Shown: positions 14,647 through 22,172 of the stretch, piece after piece
Layout: every line of letters begins with the position of its first letter
Position numbering within the stretch: position 1 is the first letter of the stretch
Source of the DNA: Candidatus Gastranaerophilales bacterium
Lineage (GTDB): Bacteria; Cyanobacteriota; Vampirovibrionia; Gastranaerophilales; Gastranaerophilaceae
Reading direction: 5' to 3'
Assembly: GCA_944324345.1 (NCBI GenBank)
Contig: CALUVT010000002.1
Coordinates: 310,001-374,000 of the forward strand
DNA: 64,000 nucleotides
Made by a program: the position numbers and the translations under genes
Notes under the pieces: model-generated
The model's input: only the letters and a program-made list of their open reading frames with translations
Databases searched by the model: none
What the model was told of the DNA's origin: nothing

Positions 14647-15366
14647 ATGAATAAAAAGTTTGCATTTACACTAACAGAAATGTTAATAACATTAAGTATA
14701 ATAGGCGTTGTTTCTGCAATGACAGTTCCAACATTGATGAACAAGTATCAAAAAGAGGCTCAGGCTGTTCAAATTAGAAAGGCATCTTTAGAATTTGCTA
14801 ATGCTGTTGATTTATATTTAACAGAGAAGGGAAAAACAACATTAGCAGGGACAGACATCGCAGACAATCTGAGTGATTTTATTGAATCGTATTTCAAAAT
14901 AACAAAAACTTGCGGAGAAGATGACACATCATGCTTTGCATCAAGCTACCGTTCTATAGATAACACAAAGACATCAAGCGTAAATTGCAGTGGGGATTAT
15001 TACACACTGGCCAATTCTGCTTCGATATGCGTTAATGCTTATAAACCCTTAGATATTAGTAGCGGCTCCATACAAGTAATTAAAGCAAATGCAGCAAGGC
15101 CATACCTAAAAATTGTAATGGACACAAATGGAGCAGAAAAACCTAACATTGGAGGAAGAGATATCTTTACATTTTATATAACTAAAAAAGGTGAGTTAAC
15201 CGGAACTGAACCATATAGTATGGAGTTTGTTCATTCAAACCCTTGTGCATGTGAAGTGGGTAAAGATTGTGTATGTGAAGATGTAGATCCAGAATGCAAG
15301 AATTCTCCACTTGGAGACTACTGTTTTGACCTTCTTGCAAATAACAATTGGGTAATGAACTACTAG
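14647..15366 (+). CDS. Prepilin-type N-terminal cleavage/methylation protein, Cys-rich
   Basis: Second gene of the prepilin pair. The leader is MNKKFA, then FTLTEMLITLSIIGVVSAM with Glu +5 and Ala at -1. The mature domain shares DTNGAEKPNIGGRDIFTFYI and the NNWVMNY end with the upstream gene. Near the C-terminus there is an unusual Cys cluster, PCACEVGKDCVCEDVDPECK, suggesting disulfides or metal binding outside the inner membrane. ATG 14647 follows AAAAGGGG at good spacing and is 18 bases after the previous stop, so the two are co-transcribed. An 18-base palindrome follows the stop. Confidence 0.88.
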   Translation: MNKKFAFTLTEMLITLSIIGVVSAMTVPTLMNKYQKEAQAVQIRKASLEFANAVDLYLTEKGKTTLAGTDIADNLSDFIESYFKITKTCGEDDTSCFASSYRSIDNTKTSSVNCSGDYYTLANSASICVNAYKPLDISSGSIQVIKANAARPYLKIVMDTNGAEKPNIGGRDIFTFYITKKGELTGTEPYSMEFVHSNPCACEVGKDCVCEDVDPECKNSPLGDYCFDLLANNNWVMNY

Positions 15367-15374
15367 AATCAAAA

Positions 15375-15392
15375 ATTACCCATATGGGTAAT
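15375..15392. repeat. Perfect 18-base palindrome between the prepilin pair and glf
   Basis: ATTACCCATATGGGTAAT reads identically on both strands, nine bases after the prepilin stop. A second weaker hairpin (AGACAA-AGGA-TTGTCT, 15404-15419) follows. It has no U-run, so an operator or mRNA-end element is as likely as a terminator. Confidence 0.6.
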
Positions 15393-15447
15393 AGTTTTGC
15401 GATAGACAAAGGATTGTCTTTGTAATACTATCATACTCAAAGGACGT

Positions 15448-16581
15448 ATGATGGGAAATTTTACAAACATAGTTGTTGGTTGCGGATTATCTGGAGCATC
15501 TATTGCAAGGCTGCTGGCAGATAAAGGTGAAAGAGTTCTTGTAATTGACAAAAGAGCTCACCTCGCAGGAAATATTTATGATTATAAAGATAAAAATGGT
15601 ATAGTTATCCACAAATATGGATCTCACATTTTTCATACCAACAATGAAAATGTTTGGAAATTTTTAGAAAAATTCACAGATTTCAATACATATATGCATC
15701 GGGTTGTTGCAGTTATAGATGGTATTGAAACCACTATACCTTTTAATATTAATACTTTATATGATGTTTTTCCGCAGACTCTTGCAAAACGTGTTGAAGA
15801 AAAATTATTGACAAATTTTGAATACAATTCAAAGGTTCCAATTCTTGAATTTCAGAAACAAAATGACAAGGATTTAAAATTTTTAGCTGAATACATTTTT
15901 GAAAAAGTGTTTTTGCACTACACAGAAAAACAGTGGGGTAAAAATCCTAATCAAATTTCATCTGCAGTAACAGCAAGAGTGCCTGTTTATATTAGCAAAG
16001 ACAGCAGATATTTTCAGGACAAATATCAGGGAATACCTCTAGACGGATACACAAAAATGGTTGAAAATATGATTAATCACCCCAATATTGTCCTTCGATT
16101 AAACACAGATTTCAAATCATTAATACAGAAAAATCCAAAATTAATTAATGAGACCAGAATATTTTATACAGGTTCAATAGACGAATTTTTTGATTACAAA
16201 TACGGAGAGCTACCTTATAGGAGTGTTTATTTCAAATTTGAGACACATAACCGAGAATTTTATCAAAATAATGCTGTAGTAAATTACCCTTGCAACTACG
16301 ATTTTACAAGAATTCACGAATATAAATACTACTTAAATGATAAGTCGGACAAAACGGTTATTGCTAAAGAATATTCAGAAGACTTTGAAAACGGGAAAAA
16401 TGAAAGATATTATCCAATAGAAAATCCTGAAAATATCAAACTCTATAGAAAATATCTGAAAGAAGCTCCGAAAAATGTCTATTTTCTTGGCCGTCTTGGG
16501 GATTATAAATATTACAACATGGACAAAGCTGTTGAAAGAGCTCTAAATTTATTTGAGGAGATGAGTTGTGACAAAAGTTAG
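15448..16581 (+). CDS. glf: UDP-galactopyranose mutase
   Basis: Flavoenzyme turning UDP-galactopyranose into UDP-galactofuranose, the donor for galactofuranose in surface glycans. The 377-aa protein starts with an FAD-binding loop VVGCGLSGASIARLLADKG, then VIDKRAHLAGNIYDY, IHKYGSHIFHTNN, VFLHYTEKQWG, ARVPVYISKDSRYFQDKYQG and PYRSVYFKFET, all in family order; C-terminal FLGRLGDYKYYNMDKAV is the FAD-proximal signature. ATG 15448 (or the next codon) follows AAAGGA. First gene of a four-gene glycan operon with overlapping ends. High confidence. Confidence 0.95.
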   Translation: MMGNFTNIVVGCGLSGASIARLLADKGERVLVIDKRAHLAGNIYDYKDKNGIVIHKYGSHIFHTNNENVWKFLEKFTDFNTYMHRVVAVIDGIETTIPFNINTLYDVFPQTLAKRVEEKLLTNFEYNSKVPILEFQKQNDKDLKFLAEYIFEKVFLHYTEKQWGKNPNQISSAVTARVPVYISKDSRYFQDKYQGIPLDGYTKMVENMINHPNIVLRLNTDFKSLIQKNPKLINETRIFYTGSIDEFFDYKYGELPYRSVYFKFETHNREFYQNNAVVNYPCNYDFTRIHEYKYYLNDKSDKTVIAKEYSEDFENGKNERYYPIENPENIKLYRKYLKEAPKNVYFLGRLGDYKYYNMDKAVERALNLFEEMSCDKS

Positions 16582-17635
16582 TATAGTTGTACCTGTCTAC
16601 AATGTAGAAAAATACCTTGATGAATGTATTGAAAGTATAATAAACCAATCTCTTAATGACATTGAAATAATTTGCGTTAATGATGGTTCAACAGATTCAT
16701 CCCTTGAAATTTTAAATAATTACGCACAGAAAGACAAACGTATAATTGTCATAAACAAATCAAATTCCGGCTACGGTAATACAATGAATATCGGCATAAA
16801 TGCCGCCAAGGGAGAATATATAGGCATTATAGAATCTGACGATTTTGCAGATACTAAGATGTTTGAAAATTTATATAACATTGCAAAAGATTTTGATGCA
16901 GACATAGTTAAAAGTGATTGGTATCATTACTGGAGCAAAAATAAATTTTCAAGAAAAAATAATAGAATATCTCCTGCAAAGGCTTTAAAACTAACAAATT
17001 CTAAAATGGACAAAAGCCTTTTGCGTATAGATCCTTCAGTTTGGAGTGCAATATACAAAAGGGAATTTCTAAACAAATTTAATATAAGATTTTTGGAAAC
17101 TCCGGGAGCAAGTTATCAGGATTTGGCGTTTTCATTTAAAGTTTTCGCACTTGCTGAAAGAGTTGTTTTAACAGATAAAGCATATTTATATTACAGACAA
17201 GATAATATGAATTCATCAGTTAAAAGTAAGACCAAAGTATACTGCGTATGCGATGAATACAATGAAATAGATAGATTCTTGAATGAACACCCAAACTTGA
17301 AGTCCGAATATAAAATTCAGGAAGAAATTAATCGATACAATGGTTATGTAAGCTCAGTTCTAAGAATAGATGATTCCGTCAAACCGGAATTTGTAAAAGT
17401 ATTTTCAGAGCACTTTAGGAAAGAATACGATTCAGGCATCTTACAAGAAGAATTTTTCAAAAAGATTAATAAAAAAGAATTTTTGACTCTCATACAAAAT
17501 CCTCATAAATATATTAAGGTTCTAAAAAATATTGAGAGAAGAAGAGAATTTAACAAAATAAGAAAGAAAATATTTTCACTTCATTTTAGAAGCGGCAGAC
17601 TAGAAGTTACAATACTCGGGAAAAAGGTAATATAA
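16568..17635 (+). CDS. Family 2 glycosyltransferase
   Basis: Cytosolic inverting sugar transferase of the GT-A fold. N-terminal VSIVVPVYNVEKYLDECI, CVNDGSTDSSLEIL and the nucleotide-metal site EYIGIIESDDF (DxD-like) are typical GT2 motifs; the remainder of the 355 residues is a less conserved acceptor-side domain ending in a basic helix. Start is GTG 16568, inside the last 14 bases of glf. It is followed immediately by the next gene with no gap. By context it adds a sugar, perhaps galactofuranose, to a surface polysaccharide; donor and acceptor cannot be read from the sequence. Confidence 0.88.
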   Translation: MTKVSIVVPVYNVEKYLDECIESIINQSLNDIEIICVNDGSTDSSLEILNNYAQKDKRIIVINKSNSGYGNTMNIGINAAKGEYIGIIESDDFADTKMFENLYNIAKDFDADIVKSDWYHYWSKNKFSRKNNRISPAKALKLTNSKMDKSLLRIDPSVWSAIYKREFLNKFNIRFLETPGASYQDLAFSFKVFALAERVVLTDKAYLYYRQDNMNSSVKSKTKVYCVCDEYNEIDRFLNEHPNLKSEYKIQEEINRYNGYVSSVLRIDDSVKPEFVKVFSEHFRKEYDSGILQEEFFKKINKKEFLTLIQNPHKYIKVLKNIERRREFNKIRKKIFSLHFRSGRLEVTILGKKVI

Positions 17636-19609
17636 TTGAAAACACTGAACAAACAAGTTACATCAAAAACTCTTTATTCGTTTGATATATTTGATACTCT
17701 TATCACAAGAAAATTTGCAACACCAAAAGGCATCTTCTTTTTGATGCAAGATATTCTTGAAAATAACAAGGACTTAAATCCATACCTGTATTCTAATTTC
17801 GCAAAAATCAGAGTTGGAACAGAAGACTTTGTGAGAAAAATGTTTGCTAAACAACAAAATTATCAGGATATTACTTTTGATGAGATATATGAAACAATAA
17901 AAACGAACTTCAATCTAAGTGAAAAAGAGACGGAGTATTTGAAAAATTTGGAAATTGAATGTGAAATTCAAAACCTAATTCCTATTTCCGAAAATATAAC
18001 TAAACTCAAAACACTTATTGAGAGAGGAAATAATGTAGTATTAATCTCTGACATGTACCACTCATCTGCTACACTGAGGCGAATACTCACAAACATTGAT
18101 CCAATCTTTTCGGACATTAAAATATACGTTTCATCAGAACTCAGAAGTACAAAATTTAGAGCCTCGCTGTATAAAAAAATTAAAGAAGAACTAAAGCCAA
18201 AAAACTGGATTCACACAGGTGATAATAAAAATGCGGATTACAACAGTGCAAAAAGCGTAGGGATAAAACCTCACCTATATCAATATCCTACCCTTAAGGG
18301 TTATGAAAAAGAAGCTGTTGAAACTGATAATCTATTAACACAAACTATAGTAGGAATTGCAAAAAATTTGAGAATTTCATCGAGAAGCAAAGTTTATGAT
18401 TTTGGTGCATCTTGTGCGGGTCCTATATTATACCATTATGTAGATTGGATTATCGAAAGCAGTCTAAAATCAGGAATAAAAAATCTTTATTTTATTGCTC
18501 GTGACGGCTATATCCCGAAATTAATAGCTGACGTTATCATAAAAGAACATTGTTTAAATATAAAAACACACTACATATATGGTTCAAGAAAAGCTTGGAG
18601 AGTTGCAACAGAAAGGACTATAGACAGTTTTATATACAACATTTTTGATGAATATTTTTACAAATTTTCAACAAAATTTTTATGTGAAAGATTTGATATA
18701 AACAAACAAGAATTAGAAACGTACACAAATCTTGAATACAACTCAAAAGTTCTTTCAAGCAAAGAAAGACGCAGCTTGTACAACCGTCTTTCAAATGATA
18801 AAAACTTTAAAGCATTTTTAATCAATAAACACAAACAAAAAGTAGATTTGATAAAAGCATATCTAAAACAAGAATTAGATTTTTCAGAAGAACAATTAGC
18901 CTTCGTTGATATAAATGGTTCAGGAAGAACTTCCGATATGTTAGCAGAATTGATACAACGTCCCATACAGACCTTCTTTTTCTGCACAGATACGAACTTA
19001 ATTCAAAAGCCACAATCAATAAAAAGAGTTTTTCTTTGTTCACAGAAATTCAAACATTTTTGGTTTGAACTTTTGTGCAGAACTCCTGATGGGCAAACTT
19101 TAGGCTACAGAGAGCTTAACAATAAAATAGAACCTGTTCTTGAAGCAGTTAATCCTCAAAAATTGCTAAGTTGGGGATACGAAAAATATATAGAAGGGAT
19201 TTTAGATTTTTCTAAAACTTTCTCTAAAATACATAAAAACAATGAAAACAAAAACATTGACTTTTATTATCGATATTTTGCCTATATAATGAACAAAATT
19301 GACAAAGAAACAGCAGATATTTTAGGAAGCATACCATATTGCGACACCGGCAATGAAATAAATGCTTCAGAATGTGCACCGGCATATAATGTATTAAAAT
19401 TCATATTTACACGCAACAAAGATTTCCTGTTTATCTCAAAACCAAGGTCTACAATATTTGCACAAGTACTTATAAATATAAAAATGAAGTACAATACATT
19501 CAGAAAATTCATAATAGATGTGCACATACATAGAAAGAAGCAAGAAGTATACATTTGTATATTGGGACTGCGAATTGATTTATCTAAAATTTTAAGCAGG
19601 TTGATATGA
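17636..19609 (+). CDS. HAD-like hydrolase-domain glycan biosynthesis protein
   Basis: Residues 1-220 form a HAD domain: SFDIFDTLITRKF (nucleophile and acid Asp in DIFDT), VLISDMYHSSATLRRIL and the Asp pair in IHTGDNKNADYNSAKSVG. The following 430 residues are a second domain without a name I recognise, including a YFIARDGYIPKLIADVI motif and a LAFVDINGSGRTSDMLAEL motif that look like a second catalytic unit; similar two-domain proteins occur in capsule and rhamnan clusters. It starts at TTG 17636, directly after the GT2 stop, with AAAGG upstream. It overlaps the next gene by 4 bases (ATGA). Role in the operon product inferred. Confidence 0.82.
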   Translation: MKTLNKQVTSKTLYSFDIFDTLITRKFATPKGIFFLMQDILENNKDLNPYLYSNFAKIRVGTEDFVRKMFAKQQNYQDITFDEIYETIKTNFNLSEKETEYLKNLEIECEIQNLIPISENITKLKTLIERGNNVVLISDMYHSSATLRRILTNIDPIFSDIKIYVSSELRSTKFRASLYKKIKEELKPKNWIHTGDNKNADYNSAKSVGIKPHLYQYPTLKGYEKEAVETDNLLTQTIVGIAKNLRISSRSKVYDFGASCAGPILYHYVDWIIESSLKSGIKNLYFIARDGYIPKLIADVIIKEHCLNIKTHYIYGSRKAWRVATERTIDSFIYNIFDEYFYKFSTKFLCERFDINKQELETYTNLEYNSKVLSSKERRSLYNRLSNDKNFKAFLINKHKQKVDLIKAYLKQELDFSEEQLAFVDINGSGRTSDMLAELIQRPIQTFFFCTDTNLIQKPQSIKRVFLCSQKFKHFWFELLCRTPDGQTLGYRELNNKIEPVLEAVNPQKLLSWGYEKYIEGILDFSKTFSKIHKNNENKNIDFYYRYFAYIMNKIDKETADILGSIPYCDTGNEINASECAPAYNVLKFIFTRNKDFLFISKPRSTIFAQVLINIKMKYNTFRKFIIDVHIHRKKQEVYICILGLRIDLSKILSRLI

Positions 19610-20628
19610 AACTTAAAAACTTTTACAAAACTTATTTTAAAAAATTTTTTGAAAACATTTTTTCAATAAAGAGTACAAAATATTTTGCGCTCAAAACTAA
19701 GCAAATAACTCTACTGGGGCACAAATACATAGTCAAACCTAAGATAAAAGTACCCAAGCCTAACTTCCCTCCTGATTGTGAGAATATAACAAGGGTAAAT
19801 TGTGATTTTAACAAACTGGAAAAGCCCAAAAGTGTAGCTGTTTTTGCAAGTTTTAATACCAATGGTGTGATAAAAGAGTACGTAATTTATTACCTGAAAG
19901 AATTAAGAAAATACGTCGACTGCATAATATTTGTTACGGATAATCCGATATTAGAAGCAGAATTAGACAAAATTAATGATCTTGTCTCAATCGCCAAATG
20001 TTCAAGACATAGCGGATACGACTTTATGTCATACAAGATCGGGATTCAACTTGCAAAGGAATATAAACTTTTAGAAAATGCAGAATTTCTAATTTTATGT
20101 AATGACAGTTGTTACGGACCATTAGAAAGTTTTGCGGAGATATTTGAAAAAGGTTACAATCAAAAGTCTGATTTCTTTGGGCTTTCTTCAGACACTGCAG
20201 AACAAGAGCATATACAATCTTTCTTTTACATTTTTAAGAGGAATGTTTTTACAAGTAGATACTTTATAAACTTTATGAACAAAATAAAAAAACTAAATTC
20301 TTACATTGATATTGTGACAAAATACGAATTTAAATTAACAAAATATCTTGAAAAATATAACTTTAAACACACAACATTTGTACCACTGGAAATTGAAAAC
20401 ATAAAAACTTATGAGAATAAAACTTGTTATCCTCTTACTCTATTGAGAGATTACAAATTCCAACTTGTAAAAATAAAAGTATTTACAGGCGGGCTGGATT
20501 TACAAGAAAATCCAGAAGAGGTTCTTTCTTTTATAAAGGGGAAAAATCCGAAATTATACGAAATTATAAACAATGATTTAAAAAGCCAGAACAAGAACGG
20601 TCAAACTAATGCATTGCCGAAAAATTAA
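19606..20628 (+). CDS. Rhamnan synthesis protein F (RgpF)-like
   Basis: 340 aa. The core KSVAVFASFNTNGVIKEYV, SGYDFMSYKIGIQ, ILCNDSCYGPL and SFFYIFKRNVF is the RgpF signature; these proteins act as glycosyltransferases in rhamnose-containing wall polysaccharides and LPS O-antigens. The last 110 residues carry a family C-terminal domain (FVPLEIENIKTYEN). Translation is coupled to the previous gene (ATGA overlap). Last gene of the glf operon. The sugar specificity is not visible. Confidence 0.87.
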   Translation: MKLKNFYKTYFKKFFENIFSIKSTKYFALKTKQITLLGHKYIVKPKIKVPKPNFPPDCENITRVNCDFNKLEKPKSVAVFASFNTNGVIKEYVIYYLKELRKYVDCIIFVTDNPILEAELDKINDLVSIAKCSRHSGYDFMSYKIGIQLAKEYKLLENAEFLILCNDSCYGPLESFAEIFEKGYNQKSDFFGLSSDTAEQEHIQSFFYIFKRNVFTSRYFINFMNKIKKLNSYIDIVTKYEFKLTKYLEKYNFKHTTFVPLEIENIKTYENKTCYPLTLLRDYKFQLVKIKVFTGGLDLQENPEEVLSFIKGKNPKLYEIINNDLKSQNKNGQTNALPKN

Positions 20629-20659
20629 TCATAACAACCTTCTTATATTGATTAAATTT

Positions 20660-21076
20660 CTAAGGACATAAACCAAGTGGTCTTAAGATAGCAATCATTC
20701 CCTCTGCAGCAACATCATTTATAATTTTCCCATTATCATCGAAGTAATAAAAATTCATAACACTTGCACGAATAACTTTTCCTGTAGGTTCAACCCCAAG
20801 GAATTTGCCGTCATGAGTTCCTCTTAAAGCCCAATGAACAGCGACTTTATTACCTTCTGCAACCATATCTTCCAGAGACCACTGAACATCAGAAAAACCG
20901 CTACGCATAAATTCTACTACCGATAAATAACCCTGTCCACCGTAAAGAGGTTTTTCTGAAGCTGGGGTATAAAAAGAAGCATCATCAGAGATCAACTCAT
21001 TAGCTAAGTTATAATCTGCAGTATTAATCATTCGTTCAAACATTTTCATTCTATCTTTTAAAAAATCCAAATCCAT
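20660..21076 (-). CDS. SnoaL-like / NTF2-fold polyketide cyclase-type protein
   Basis: 138 aa with the NTF2-like cone fold pattern: N-terminal helix MFERMINTADYNLANELI, YGGQGYLSVVEFMRSGFSDVQWSLEDM, VAVHWALRGTHDGKFLGVEPTGK and VMNFYYFDDNGKI, close to the ester cyclase/SnoaL group. These include small-molecule cyclases, isomerases and orphan binding proteins; no substrate can be read off. ATG 21076 follows TTGAGGTG. It is a single-gene unit between the glycan operon (convergent) and the prepilin gene. High confidence in fold, none in substrate. Confidence 0.82.
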   Translation of the reverse strand: MDLDFLKDRMKMFERMINTADYNLANELISDDASFYTPASEKPLYGGQGYLSVVEFMRSGFSDVQWSLEDMVAEGNKVAVHWALRGTHDGKFLGVEPTGKVIRASVMNFYYFDDNGKIINDVAAEGMIAILRPLGLCP

Positions 21077-21186
21077 AAATACACCTCAATATAAAAGTTA
21101 CAAACCTATACATATAATAATACAAAAAAATTTTCCAACTCACATAATAGTAATGAAAATATCAACACTCAAAAGAGAAACTATAA

Positions 21187-22083
21187 CTAAAATTTTATAG
21201 GATATTTATCAGGGATTTTCCATTTATTCTTTTCTATAGCAAGGCCACAGTCGTACCCGCTACCGCCCTCTTTGCAGCTACCAGGGTTTCCACTAAACAT
21301 ATTTTCCAAAGGGCGGCAATAAGCTCCCCAATACCCAGCAATTGTCCCTTGACGGAGTCCATAATGCTCCCCTTTGGGACACAAACCTGATGTTGACCAA
21401 CCACCTGTTTTATAAGTGTAATTAAACAAGGTAAAATAGAAAACATCTTTCCCCATTATAGAATCGCCTTTATCACCATTAATATCAACGATAATATTAA
21501 CATACTTTATCGGGGTACAAAAAAGATTTCCGCTCGGGGTACAATCCGATATACGAGGAGCAATATGAATTATTTTATCATTATACCTAAAAGAATTGGA
21601 AGCATAATTACAACTTGCAGTAACATCCTTGTTTCCACTAACATTTTTCCAACATCCTTGTCCAGCAAAACAATTATACCTTGTGCACTGTGTATAATTT
21701 TGGGATAGGTATGGAAAAATATAACGCTTCGCAAAATCCCCACCTTTTCGCCAATCATAAGAATAATCCCAATCTCTAAAGTCTCCGTTTACAAGTTCTG
21801 AGCGTTTTATAGCCTCAGTTAATTCTGCATATGTTTTCTTTAGTGCAATAATAGTTACATATTCATTGTATTTACTTATCAACGATGGAATTGTTAAAGC
21901 TGCAACCACTCCAACTATTCCAAGAGTGATCAGCACCTCTGCTAACGTAAACCCAAATCCTCTTTTGTGATATTTTATATCACTATTATATCTATTTTTA
22001 CATTTTTTGCAAGAGTTAAATCGTTGAAGGAAGCCTAGAAACGCCCCCCCCCCCGAAATTACGGGACAATAAACCTTTTTCAT
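21187..22083 (-). CDS. Prepilin-type N-terminal cleavage/methylation protein with 11-G tract (phase ON)
   Basis: Pilin-like protein, 298 aa. ATG 22083 follows TTGAGG with good spacing. Ten codons later the frame passes through 11 G bases (SGGGAF), then a long leader of 44 residues ends at HKRGFG, followed by FTLAEVLITLGIVGVVAAL with Glu +5. The mature domain has many Cys (TQCTRYNCFAGQGC, SDCTPSGNLFC) and a DINGDKGDSIMGKDVFYFTLF segment as in its relatives; it ends NKWKIPDKYPIKF. With one G fewer the frame hits TAG within three codons of the tract. It lies 90 bases downstream of the FtsH-like gene on the same strand and may be read from it. Confidence 0.88.
   Translation of the reverse strand: MKKVYCPVISGGGAFLGFLQRFNSCKKCKNRYNSDIKYHKRGFGFTLAEVLITLGIVGVVAALTIPSLISKYNEYVTIIALKKTYAELTEAIKRSELVNGDFRDWDYSYDWRKGGDFAKRYIFPYLSQNYTQCTRYNCFAGQGCWKNVSGNKDVTASCNYASNSFRYNDKIIHIAPRISDCTPSGNLFCTPIKYVNIIVDINGDKGDSIMGKDVFYFTLFNYTYKTGGWSTSGLCPKGEHYGLRQGTIAGYWGAYCRPLENMFSGNPGSCKEGGSGYDCGLAIEKNKWKIPDKYPIKF
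22044..22054 (-). repeat. 11-base poly-G tract (coding strand) near the start of a prepilin gene
   Basis: Eleven C on the plus strand. It is flanked by TTTCG on the 5' side and CGTTTCTAG-GCTTC on the 3' side, nearly the same flanks as the tract at 1447-1456 (TTTCG...CGTTTTAGAAGCTTC). In frame with 11 G, TAG with 10, TAA about ten codons on with 12. Confidence 0.9.
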
Positions 22084-22172
22084 AAACTTACCTCAATCTG
22101 CAAGGAATTTTATCAAATTTAAACATGCCTGTCAACTAATTAAGTAAGTTATGGAAAACAAGAAAAATTCAT

